Source: Deltaproteobacteria bacterium
Lineage (GTDB): Bacteria; Desulfobacterota; Desulfarculia; Adiutricales; JAGVGV01
DNA: 10,284 nucleotides
Assembly (NCBI GenBank): GCA_015233515.1
Contig: JADFXS010000006.1
Coordinates: 33,856-44,139, forward strand
Direction of reading: 5' to 3'
Part shown: in pieces, positions 1 to 6,541 of the stretch
Layout: each line of letters starts with the position of its first letter
Numbering within the stretch: the stretch's first letter is position 1
Notes under the pieces: generated by a model
The model's database searches: none
What the model was told of the DNA's origin: nothing
What the model saw: only the letters and a program-made list of their open reading frames with translations
Program-made: the position numbers and the translations under genes

Positions 1-1194
1 GATGAATTAGGAGAAATGGCGGTATGGTTCAACATTTTTTTGGAAAAACTCAAGGAGATACTAAAACGACTGACAGGTGACGTCGGACGCCTCAGTAACG
101 CTTCGCAAGAATTATTATCGGTTTCCGGAACTCTTTCAACCAACGCTGAAACCATGGGGAAGCAGGCGGAATCGGCGACCTTGGCCGTTAAGGACACATC
201 GGCGCACATCGAGGGTATGGCGGCCGGGGCCGAGCAGGTCAGTGTCCAAGTAGCCACCGTGGCCCGGGCCTCGGAAGAGGTCTCCGGTAAGATGACGGAG
301 GTCGCTCAAGCCACGCAAAACGTATCCACTAATTTGAATGTAGTGGCCTCTTCGGCTGAAAAAATGTCCATCGGCGTCCGAAGCGTGGCCACGGCGGTGG
401 AAGAAATGTACGCGTCCCTGAACGAAGTAGCTCAAAACGCCTCCCGTGGAGCGGGCATGACCTCCAAAGCCTCAGCCCGGGCCGACCAATCATCTAATAT
501 TGTCAATATGTTGGGCGCCGCCGCCAAGGAAATCGGCCAAGTGGTCGACCTTATTCGCGGTATTGCCGCCCAGACTAATCTGTTGGCTCTCAACGCCACT
601 ATAGAAGCGGCCAGCGCCGGCGAGGCCGGCAAAGGATTTGCCGTAGTCGCCAACGAGGTCAAGGAACTGGCCAAGCAAACCGCCCGGGCCACGGAAAATA
701 TCAGGGATAAAATCGAGAGTATTCAACTAAATACTGATAACGCCGTCAAAGTCATTCAAAGTATCGTTGGTTTTATCACCGAAATAGACTCCATCATGCA
801 TACTATTGCCTCGGCCGTGGAAGAACAAACCACGACAACCAATGAAATTGCCAAAAGTATCTCCGAGGTCGCTCAAGCCGCCGGGAGTGTCTCGGAAAAC
901 GTGACTTCCGCGGCCCAAGACGCGGAAAATGCGGCCGGCAATGTTCAATCCGTGGTTCAGGCGGAAAAACAGGTGGCCGGGAATATAGACGATGTGGCCA
1001 AGGTCGCGGGCTTGATCGCCCGAGAAGCCGGCGAAGCCGCTCAAAAAACCGGATTGGTTGCGGAAAATATAAGCAAAATGAACTTGACCGTTCAAACGAC
1101 TATCCATAGCGCGGGCCAGACCGGACAAGCGGCCCACGACCTGGCGGCCTTAGCGGACCAATTGGAAGAAATTGTCAAACTGTTCAAAGTATAA
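1..1194 (+). CDS. Methyl-accepting chemotaxis protein, 5'-truncated by the window edge
   Basis: This is the cytoplasmic signalling part of a chemoreceptor, which passes ligand signals to CheA/CheW arrays and is adapted by CheR/CheB. The frame is open to base 1. Its first codons read DELGE followed by MAVWFN, the typical end of a HAMP domain, so the ATG at 16 is probably internal and the sensor, membrane and most HAMP parts lie upstream. Numbering codons from base 1, a long coiled coil (about 25-180) leads to the conserved hairpin tip near 188-220 ([18 protein letters not shown], then [14 protein letters not shown]). A returning helix follows, with [19 protein letters not shown] and further heptad-like sequence. 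The C-terminus (EEIVKLFKV) lacks a CheR-tethering pentapeptide such as NWETF. A CheB-type gene follows after 59 nt on the same strand, which suggests one operon. Family assignment is very secure; the ligand cannot be judged. Confidence 0.95.
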   Translation, partial: DELGEMAVWFNIFLEKLKEILKRLTGDVGRLSNASQELLSVSGTLSTNAETMGKQAESATLAVKDTSAHIEGMAAGAEQVSVQVATVARASEEVSGKMTEVAQATQNVSTNLNVVASSAEKMSIGVRSVATAVEEMYASLNEVAQNASRGAGMTSKASARADQSSNIVNMLGAAAKEIGQVVDLIRGIAAQTNLLALNATIEAASAGEAGKGFAVVANEVKELAKQTARATENIRDKIESIQLNTDNAVKVIQSIVGFITEIDSIMHTIASAVEEQTTTTNEIAKSISEVAQAAGSVSENVTSAAQDAENAAGNVQSVVQAEKQVAGNIDDVAKVAGLIAREAGEAAQKTGLVAENISKMNLTVQTTIHSAGQTGQAAHDLAALADQLEEIVKLFKV

Positions 1195-1237
1195 AACTCC
1201 AGATAATTATGGAATCATCATTTTCCCTTGGATGATC

Positions 1238-1243
1238 AGAGGT
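1238..1243 (+). promoter_or_regulatory. Ribosome binding site that fixes the TTG start of cheB
   Basis: AGAGGT lies 10 nt upstream of the TTG at 1254. The cheB frame has a TGA stop at 1233-1235 and no ATG or GTG between that stop and the first conserved residues. Only TTG 1254 or CTG 1251 can start this gene, and TTG is the more usual choice. Confidence 0.6.
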
Positions 1244-1253
1244 AACGACACTG

Positions 1254-2399
1254 TTGACAGAAAAAATAAACGTTTTGGTCGTGAATGGGAGTGTCTTATA
1301 TCGGCACTTTTACACGGAAGCATTAAACGGTATAACCTCCGTGGGAGTTTCCTCCGTGGCGGCCAACGGTAAAATCGCCTTGGCCCGCTTGACTCAAACC
1401 CCCATGGATGTCGTTTTATTCGATCTGGAAACGGACGAACGAGACACTATTGAGTTCATGAAAACCATCCGAACCAACTATCCGGACCTCGGTCTGGTGC
1501 CATTATGCGGTTTGGAAACGGCCAAGGCTGATATGGCCGTCAGAACCTTGGAAATGGGGGCGATAGATATTCTAACCAAGCCGGACCCTCACGCCGCCAA
1601 CAGCTTGGCCGAGTTCCGGACCAGACTGGAACCGATCTTGCGCGCCTTCAGCGGTCGTAAACATGTCCGGCTGGCCAGACGTTTGGCCGATACACGTTCG
1701 ACCAAACCTTCTGCTCCCCGAATTCAATCTCCTTTACCGTCGACGGAGGCCAAAAACATAGTGACGAAACCATGGACAGGACCGCCGGTGGTTGACCCCT
1801 CACTGCGTATCGATGTGGTGGTCATCGGCGTGTCCACCGGCGGTCCCAACGCCTTGGCGGAAGTCATCCCGAAACTCCCCAAGGACCTTGGGTTACCGAT
1901 TTTGCTGGTCCAGCATATGCCTCCGCTCTTTACCGGAGCCATGGCTGAAAATCTAAATAAAAAATCCGCGATCGAAGTCCATGAAGCCATACAAGGTGAA
2001 GAAGTCGTCCCGAACAAAGTATATATCGCCCCTGGCGGCAAACATATGACCGTGGCCAACCACGCCAACGGCGTTAACAATGTAATTCGTATCATTTTGA
2101 CCGACGATCCTCCGGTCAATAGCTGCCGGCCGGCCTTGGATGTCCTGTTTCAGTCCGTAGCCTTGGTTTACCCGGGCCGAATTTTAGCGACGATCATGAC
2201 CGGGATGGGTAACGATGGAATGGAAGGCGTCAGGATGATGAAGGTCAAAGGTTGCTACTGCCTATCCCAAACAGAAGAAACATGCGCGGTATATGGCATG
2301 CCTCGAGCGGTGGACGAAGCCGGTTTATCCGATGAACAAGTCCCCTTGAACCAAATAGCCAGGAGAATAGAAACATTAGTTAGAAGAAAGGCGCTATAG
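1254..2399 (+). CDS. cheB: CheB-type protein-glutamate methylesterase with a degenerate receiver domain
   Basis: CheB removes methyl groups from (and deamidates) glutamyl side chains of chemoreceptors in the cytoplasm, resetting their activity. The 381-residue product has an N-terminal receiver-like domain (about 1-125), a linker rich in Pro, Ser and Thr (about 130-180) and a CheB methylesterase domain (about 185-381). The catalytic triad is visible: Ser194 in GVSTGG, His221 in QHMPP, and Asp321 in [10 protein letters not shown]. In the receiver, the candidate phosphoacceptor Asp57 (VVLFDLE) and Lys109 (LTKP) remain. The paired acidic residues that normally bind Mg2+ after beta strand 1 are replaced by Asn11-Gly12 (VLVVNGS), and the usual Ser/Thr after beta strand 4 reads Cys85-Gly86. 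Phospho-activation may therefore be weak or lost. The start is TTG. It lies 59 nt after the chemoreceptor and probably shares its operon. Methylesterase identity is firm; the regulatory consequence is inferred. Confidence 0.92.
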   Translation: MTEKINVLVVNGSVLYRHFYTEALNGITSVGVSSVAANGKIALARLTQTPMDVVLFDLETDERDTIEFMKTIRTNYPDLGLVPLCGLETAKADMAVRTLEMGAIDILTKPDPHAANSLAEFRTRLEPILRAFSGRKHVRLARRLADTRSTKPSAPRIQSPLPSTEAKNIVTKPWTGPPVVDPSLRIDVVVIGVSTGGPNALAEVIPKLPKDLGLPILLVQHMPPLFTGAMAENLNKKSAIEVHEAIQGEEVVPNKVYIAPGGKHMTVANHANGVNNVIRIILTDDPPVNSCRPALDVLFQSVALVYPGRILATIMTGMGNDGMEGVRMMKVKGCYCLSQTEETCAVYGMPRAVDEAGLSDEQVPLNQIARRIETLVRRKAL

Positions 2400-2407
2400 C
2401 ATTGATT

Positions 2408-2473
2408 ATGCTTGCTTTCGGCCTCTCGGCGGCGACCTTTTCCTTGATGTGGTATTTCAGCGACAGGCGATGA
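2408..2473 (+). CDS. Possible small single-helix membrane peptide (21 aa)
   Basis: A 21-codon frame between cheB and the transglycosylase encodes [18 protein letters not shown] followed by Asp-Arg-Arg. This is a hydrophobic segment long enough for one membrane helix, with a basic tail. Its TGA stop (2471-2473) overlaps the ATG (2470) of the next gene as ATGA, the usual layout for translational coupling. An in-frame TTG at 2402 would add two residues and sits 10 nt after AAAGG (2387-2391), a better spacing than for ATG 2408. No homologue is recognised. It could be a real small protein, a coupling leader, or chance. Confidence 0.3.
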   Translation: MLAFGLSAATFSLMWYFSDRR

Positions 2474-3480
2474 ATAATTTTTATCGACCAGGAGCTTATC
2501 GTCGCAAAATCCAGCAACTCGGGCTGATCATCTTCTGCATGATCACCTGCTCCGGTCTAGTGGACGACTCCGGAGCCGCGGTTTACAAATACACAACCCC
2601 GGATGGCCAAATCGGCATCACCGACCAGCCGCCCGACCGGCCTTACCAGTTGCTTCTTCCCTCGGTCAAACGCCCCAAAGGTTTTAAAAAACCGGTTGAT
2701 ACCGGCCGGCAATTGGATCCGTTGGTTAACCGGCAGGCCACTGACGGCCTGTTACCCTATCCGCTGCTGCTGGCGGTGATAAAAACCGAATCAAACTTCG
2801 ATCCTAAAGCCACTTCGCCCAAAGGGGCCAGCGGCCTTATGCAACTCATGCCCGAAACCTGGCGACGATACGGGGTTACCGACCCTTATGATCCGGCCCA
2901 GAATATAAAGGCCGGTTCGGCATACCTAAAGGAGCAACTGAGCAGATTCAAGAATGTGGATTTAGCCCTGGCCGCATATAACGCCGGACCGGCCAACGTG
3001 GAAAAATATAAGGGAGTTCCGCCTTTCGAAGAGACACGTCGTTACCTTAAAATGGTAAATTGGTACTATGATTTTTACCAAAGAGAAAAGAAACTTGTGG
3101 TTTTGCCCGGAGCATCCGAAGCGTTTGACCGTGGAGCACAAGCCCTGCAAGCCGGCGATGTCCAACAGGCCGCCCGGAAATACCTTCAGGTTGTTGAAGC
3201 ATTTCCCAGTTCACCGGAAGCCAACTATAATTTAGGTCTGGCTTACGAAAAGGCCGGCCGGACTCCGAAGGCCATCGCTCAGTACAATAAAACCATTGCC
3301 TTGAATCCGTACTTCAAGGAAGCCTACTACAACCTGGCGATACTTTATGAAAAAATCGGCAAGGACCAACTGGCCGTCCAGACTTGGCAATCCTATTTAC
3401 GCTATGAAATCAAACCCGAGGAAATACGCTTGGTCGCCAATTACGTCAAAGAGCTTCAATTATTGATCAAACAGAATTAA
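2470..3480 (+). CDS. Secreted SLT-family lytic transglycosylase with DUF4124 and TPR repeats
   Basis: This enzyme probably cleaves the MurNAc-GlcNAc bond of peptidoglycan in the periplasm, forming a 1,6-anhydro end. From ATG 2470 the product has 336 residues. Residues 1 to about 36 form a signal peptide (basic start RRK, then hydrophobic [14 protein letters not shown]). A short DUF4124-like stretch follows ([18 protein letters not shown], about 38-55). The SLT domain (about 95-200) shows catalytic Glu107 in [10 protein letters not shown], then [12 protein letters not shown] and AAYNAGP. About three TPR units fill 216-318, suggesting a protein partner. A GTG at 2449 in the same frame would add seven residues. 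ATG 2470 was preferred because it overlaps the stop of the preceding small frame, though it lacks a strong Shine-Dalgarno site of its own. The 3' end meets the convergent ATPase gene across 43 nt. Family is secure, the exact start less so. Confidence 0.9.
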   Translation: MNNFYRPGAYRRKIQQLGLIIFCMITCSGLVDDSGAAVYKYTTPDGQIGITDQPPDRPYQLLLPSVKRPKGFKKPVDTGRQLDPLVNRQATDGLLPYPLLLAVIKTESNFDPKATSPKGASGLMQLMPETWRRYGVTDPYDPAQNIKAGSAYLKEQLSRFKNVDLALAAYNAGPANVEKYKGVPPFEETRRYLKMVNWYYDFYQREKKLVVLPGASEAFDRGAQALQAGDVQQAARKYLQVVEAFPSSPEANYNLGLAYEKAGRTPKAIAQYNKTIALNPYFKEAYYNLAILYEKIGKDQLAVQTWQSYLRYEIKPEEIRLVANYVKELQLLIKQN

Positions 3481-3527
3481 AGCTTCCCGCGTCCGGCTAC
3501 GGGAAATGCGCTCGCTTACATGTTCAA
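3481..3527 (-). repeat. 47-nt intergenic repeat, copy 1, between convergent genes
   Basis: This stretch fills the whole gap between the transglycosylase stop and the ATPase stop and matches 5527-5573 at 35 of 47 positions without gaps. Shared blocks include AGCTT, CCGCG, GCTACG and, at the right end, ATGTTCAA. The TGA stop of the minus-strand ATPase gene (3524-3526) lies inside that last block. This copy also has a perfect 6-bp stem, TTCCCG (3484-3489) with CGGGAA (3500-3505), and a 10-nt loop. It has no T tract, so a Rho-independent terminator is not supported. Confidence 0.7.
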
Positions 3528-5407
3528 CCCTCAGGCACCCATAGCTCGGCGACAATTTTCCATTCCTCCCGCCCCGAGCTGGTCGTAACCAGCTTAAAAA
3601 TCAAAACCACGCTACCATCATCGCTTTGCGTTCCCCTTTGCAGCTTATAATTGAATACCGCGGCGGCCTGGCTGGGCTGCTCAGGGTTTATCAAGCAAAC
3701 CACATCGCTGAGTGACGACGATAGCGGACCGTTGCGATCGATAGTTTGCTTAATCCAGGTTTGAAGCGTTTTTTTAACGTAAGTCTTGATTTTATTGCCA
3801 CCATCCGCCACATAGGTGAATGGTTCCCCATGAAGTTGGACGAGACGGTCGATATTTTTACCCCGCCAGGCCGAATCCCACTCTGCCACCAGTTTTTTAA
3901 TCTCTTTGACTTTTTGGACGCGACCCGAGTCCGTCTGATTATCCGCGGCCGTGATCACCACCGGTAAAACTCCGGCGAACCCCCGTTCACCCACCAGCGA
4001 CCATAATTCCGGGCCCGGTTTGATCCGTTCCTTATCAGCGAGGGGATAAGCAAATACAAAGCTGTTCTTTTTTAAAGTCACTCCCAAAATATACAAACCC
4101 GAGGATGTCGTCGGAGTGGTTTTGAAATCCATTTTCAAAACCGCCTGCCGATCTCCCCCGGACCATAAACGACCGGCGCCGGTTTGCCGATCGATCGTCA
4201 CTACTTGATGGCCCATGGGCAAAACCACTACTTCCGGAGGCGGGACCGGTTTCTGTGACAAAGCCTCGGAGGACGGTCCGGGCGAAGTCTGTTTGGACAA
4301 GTCCGAACCGGCGGGAGGCGACTTGGCGAGGCTTTCCTGGTTTCGCAAGGGACCAACCATGGTGGGAGCCGTCCCCAGGGCCGCCCCCGGATCATTCTTG
4401 AACCAATTGCTCAAACCGGTCTGCGGTATTGTCGACGAGATTGACGTATCCTCTGGTTTACTCTGACTTGCGGGTCGCATCCACCAATAAATCGCTATCC
4501 CGCAGATCAACAGGATACAAGCGACGGCCACCAGCGCTGATTTATTCTTTTTGATTGCCTGAGTATTTATGAACGAAATGGTTCGCACCGGCGGCAAATC
4601 GTTTTTCAAGCTGGCCATCGCCTTCTGGAAATGTGATAGGTCGGCTGTTTTTTCACCGGCGATGGTTGCGGCCATGAGTGTTCTTTCAGCGATCAGATTT
4701 ATAAACTTAGGTCGGCCTCCACTAGCCTCGTGAATTCGGTTCAATACTATGGCGGATATGGCTTCGCGGTCCCGACGGCCGGCCACTTCCAACCGATGCT
4801 GGATATATTCAACGGTTTCACCCGCGGATAATGCCGATAACTTTAGAGGCGGTTTCGGTTGATCGGCTTGGCCGGCGGCGGAGCCTGAAAACAGCCAATC
4901 CAGTTCATTGTTAGAAAAAACAGCTAGTTTGAATAATTTTTCCGACGCGGCCAAAGCGGCCAGTTCCTGGACAAAATCGCGGGTCAGCGCCGACAATGCC
5001 TGAGCGTCATCAATCACCAGCAAGTAATTCTGGCCCTCGCGCCGGTCAAATTTCATTTTCATGATCAAACCAGCGGAGAGATTGTCCGGAGTAGGTCCTT
5101 CCAAAGGCAGCGACCCTAAACGCCATTGTTTCACCAGGGCCCGAACAAGCTCCTGAGGCGTCAGATAGGGGTTCAAAACCACGGCCACCCGCCAATCACC
5201 GGTAATCTTCCCCTCTAAAACACGGATCAGCAAGGTTTTACCCGTCCCCAGGTCGCCAACAACCTGAACCACGGGTTCGCCGGAGGCTAATAAGGATAAA
5301 ATGGATTCTAGAAGCTGCTCATGTGTCCGGTCGGCATAGTAAAAAGACGGGTCCGCCGTCTGTTGGAAAGGAGCTGACTTGAGTTTGAAATTTTGTTCGT
5401 AATCCAT
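3524..5407 (-). CDS. ExeA/GspA-like AAA ATPase, membrane-anchored, with NTF2-like C-terminus
   Basis: ExeA/GspA proteins are inner-membrane ATPases that help assemble secretion or pilus machinery through the cell wall. This 627-residue protein opens in the family style (MDYEQNFKLKSAPFQQTADP). It has Walker A GDLGTGKT (51-58), Walker B LLVIDD (129-134) and a sensor-like LAVFSNNELD (161-170). A single membrane helix follows (about 290-310, preceded by IKKNK, so the N-terminus is predicted inside), then a linker rich in Pro, Ser and Thr (311-395). Residues about 396-490 are not recognised. The final 500-627 (AEWDSAWRGKNIDRL, later EEWKIVAELWVPEG) resembles an NTF2/SnoaL-like domain and would face the periplasm. 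The peptidoglycan-binding domain common in ExeA was not seen. Its convergent neighbour is a peptidoglycan lyase, which fits a cell-wall role. The TGA stop lies in a repeat. ATPase assignment is strong; the C-terminal domain call is moderate. Confidence 0.88.
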   Translation of the reverse strand: MDYEQNFKLKSAPFQQTADPSFYYADRTHEQLLESILSLLASGEPVVQVVGDLGTGKTLLIRVLEGKITGDWRVAVVLNPYLTPQELVRALVKQWRLGSLPLEGPTPDNLSAGLIMKMKFDRREGQNYLLVIDDAQALSALTRDFVQELAALAASEKLFKLAVFSNNELDWLFSGSAAGQADQPKPPLKLSALSAGETVEYIQHRLEVAGRRDREAISAIVLNRIHEASGGRPKFINLIAERTLMAATIAGEKTADLSHFQKAMASLKNDLPPVRTISFINTQAIKKNKSALVAVACILLICGIAIYWWMRPASQSKPEDTSISSTIPQTGLSNWFKNDPGAALGTAPTMVGPLRNQESLAKSPPAGSDLSKQTSPGPSSEALSQKPVPPPEVVVLPMGHQVVTIDRQTGAGRLWSGGDRQAVLKMDFKTTPTTSSGLYILGVTLKKNSFVFAYPLADKERIKPGPELWSLVGERGFAGVLPVVITAADNQTDSGRVQKVKEIKKLVAEWDSAWRGKNIDRLVQLHGEPFTYVADGGNKIKTYVKKTLQTWIKQTIDRNGPLSSSLSDVVCLINPEQPSQAAAVFNYKLQRGTQSDDGSVVLIFKLVTTSSGREEWKIVAELWVPEG

Positions 5408-5419
5408 TACTTCCGTGCC

Positions 5420-5449
5420 GTTATATTACACTCGGTCTTCATCTGACAA
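5420..5449 (-). promoter_or_regulatory. Predicted sigma70 promoter for the ATPase gene
   Basis: On the minus strand, TTGTCA (5444-5449) and TATAAC (5420-5425) are separated by 18 nt, each matching the consensus at five of six positions. Transcription would begin near 5413, only about six bases before the ATG at 5407. The message would be nearly leaderless and would lose part of the GGAAG that precedes the start. An alternative -10, TAATAT (5423-5428), gives a 15-nt spacer. Confidence 0.5.
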
Positions 5450-5492
5450 TCCGGTTCGCGTGGCCGAATTCCATAAGTCATGTTCGCCGCGA

Positions 5493-5521
5493 CCAGCCGC
5501 TTGGAAGGCGCGCGGTGCTGG
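5493..5521. other. Imperfect stem-loop between regulator and ATPase genes
   Basis: CCAGC (5493-5497) pairs with GCTGG (5517-5521), and CGC (5498-5500) with GCG (5512-5514), leaving a two-base bulge and an 11-nt loop. It overlaps the left copy of a 13-nt imperfect direct repeat (5485-5497 and 5531-5543, 11 of 13 identical). No T tract follows on either strand. The role is unknown. Confidence 0.4.
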
Positions 5522-5526
5522 ATTAT

Positions 5527-5573
5527 AGCTTGCCGCGGCCAGCTACGAGGTCAGCTTTCGCCTATATGTTCAA
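5527..5573 (-). repeat. 47-nt intergenic repeat, copy 2, at the 3' end of the response regulator
   Basis: This is the second copy of the repeat at 3481-3527 (35 of 47 identical). It is in the same orientation and the same position relative to the minus-strand gene it follows. The regulator's TGA stop (5570-5572) occupies the same offset inside the terminal ATGTTCAA block as the ATPase stop does in copy 1. The 6-bp stem of copy 1 is not kept here, so primary sequence is more conserved than that hairpin. Confidence 0.7.
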
Positions 5574-6244
5574 GTCAAGCCTTCCCACATGTCGGTATCG
5601 ATGATGCCGATTTTTATCGCTTCTTTAACCAGCTCCAGACGATCTTTAATTCCGAGTTTTTTCATGATGTTGGTTCGGTGTTTTTCAATGGTTTTCGGGC
5701 TGACCGACAATAAGTCGGCGATTTGATTAGTCGAGTTTCCCTCCGCCACCAGGCGGAAAACTTGCTGTTCCCGTTCGCTTAAAAGATCATACCCTTTAAT
5801 CGCCGGTTTTTCCCGTCGACTCTTCAAATAACCGGAAATGACCTCAGCTTTGATCTTGGAACTTAAAAAATACTCACCACGATTGGCCGCGCGAACAGCC
5901 TGAATGACATCGGCCGCCGGCGAAGCCTTGAGAACGTAACCTAGAGCTCCGGATTCCAGGGCGCGATGAACCATGGATTCTTTGCCATACATCGATAAAA
6001 CCACAATTTCGCTTTCCGGAACCGTCTCCTTGATCAACCCCACAACTTCCAGGCCACTGACCCCAGGCATGGCCATATCCAGGACAACCACATCCGGTCT
6101 GGTGGCGCGGACTATTTCCAGAGCCTCCAGACCATCCGAGGCTTCGCCCAATAACTCCATATCCGGTTCACGGCTTATGATCTGACGAATTCCTTCGCGA
6201 ACCACGGTATGGTCGTCAGCGATGATGATCCTTATTTTTTTCAT
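5570..6244 (-). CDS. NarL/FixJ-family response regulator
   Basis: This is a cytoplasmic DNA-binding regulator, activated by phosphotransfer from a histidine kinase. The 224-residue protein has a complete receiver domain (about 1-120) with Asp10-Asp11, phosphoacceptor Asp56 (VVVLDMAMPG), Ser84 and Lys106 (VLKAS). A LuxR-type helix-turn-helix domain follows (about 152-216: LLSEREQQVFRLVAEG, SVSPKTIEKHRTNIMKKLGI). Length and spacing are normal for the family. The start is supported by AGGAG (within GGGGAGGAG) six bases upstream of the ATG. The upstream gene on the same strand, 297 nt away, encodes a HisKA_3 kinase, the class that usually partners NarL-type regulators, so the two are a likely cognate pair. 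The gap leaves room for a separate promoter. Target genes cannot be deduced. Confidence 0.95.
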   Translation of the reverse strand: MKKIRIIIADDHTVVREGIRQIISREPDMELLGEASDGLEALEIVRATRPDVVVLDMAMPGVSGLEVVGLIKETVPESEIVVLSMYGKESMVHRALESGALGYVLKASPAADVIQAVRAANRGEYFLSSKIKAEVISGYLKSRREKPAIKGYDLLSEREQQVFRLVAEGNSTNQIADLLSVSPKTIEKHRTNIMKKLGIKDRLELVKEAIKIGIIDTDMWEGLT

Positions 6245-6317
6245 CGCTCACTCCTCCCCGGATGCTTGTTTCCGGGTTTGTGAGATTTTCGAAGATGCCG
6301 CAGCCCGTCTGGCTTTC

Positions 6318-6345
6318 ACTATACTCTAAATCGAGGCTTCAATAA
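6318..6345 (-). promoter_or_regulatory. Weak candidate promoter for the response regulator
   Basis: On the minus strand TATAGT (6318-6323, five of six to the -10 consensus) lies 16 nt from TTATTG (6340-6345), a poor -35. The start point would be near 6311, giving a leader of about 67 nt before ATG 6244. A better -35 match, TTGAAG at 6337-6342, is only 13 nt away, which is too close. An activator-dependent promoter would fit a weak -35. Confidence 0.25.
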
Positions 6346-6404
6346 CGCTAGTTTTATAATCAGTGTGGAATGCCGGACCAGAAATTTTAGCCCGGATCGA
6401 GGAG

Positions 6405-6465
6405 GGCGGGATTTTGAGCCGGAGGAATACCGATGTATTTTGAGGACTTCAAAATCGAGCCCGCC
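6405..6465. repeat. Large imperfect hairpin between kinase and regulator genes (element A)
   Basis: GGCGGG plus ATTTTGA (6405-6417) pairs with TCAAAAT (6449-6455) and CCCGCC (6460-6465), with a four-base bulge (6456-6459). Inside, AATAC (6426-6430) and GTATT (6435-6439) form a second stem around CGAT. Its 47-nt core (6410-6456), from GATTTTG to CAAAATC, has the same length and nested layout as the element at 10205-10251. The two share GAGGA before the right arm and a CCG-AGG-like block after the left arm. It fills part of the 6245-6541 gap, which holds no convincing gene. There is no T tract, so a simple terminator is unlikely. Confidence 0.6.
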
Positions 6466-6541
6466 AGAGGCGGACCAGCCCGACCAAGAGCAGGGCCGCA
6501 AGGACAGTTCCGCCTTCATCTCATCGTTAATCGGCATTCGA

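Noticed and set aside
10..18. ATG at 16 with GGAG just upstream as the true start of the chemoreceptor
   Set aside because: The same frame is open to base 1 and reads the end of a HAMP domain (DELGE). The GGAG is only two bases from the ATG, too close for a normal ribosome binding site.
1195..1253. A sigma54 (-24/-12) or other promoter before cheB
   Set aside because: No GG/GC pair with the right spacing and no convincing -35/-10 pair; cotranscription with the chemoreceptor is simpler.
2449..2469. GTG at 2449 as the transglycosylase start
   Set aside because: It adds only seven polar residues before the signal peptide and has no Shine-Dalgarno site; ATG 2470 fits the ATGA overlap better. 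It is not fully excluded.
3481..3523. Bidirectional Rho-independent terminator between the convergent genes
   Set aside because: The 6-bp stem has no T run on either side and is not kept in the homologous repeat at 5527-5573.
6318..6342. TTGAAG with TATAGT as a regulator promoter
   Set aside because: The spacer would be 13 nt, well short of the usual 16-18.
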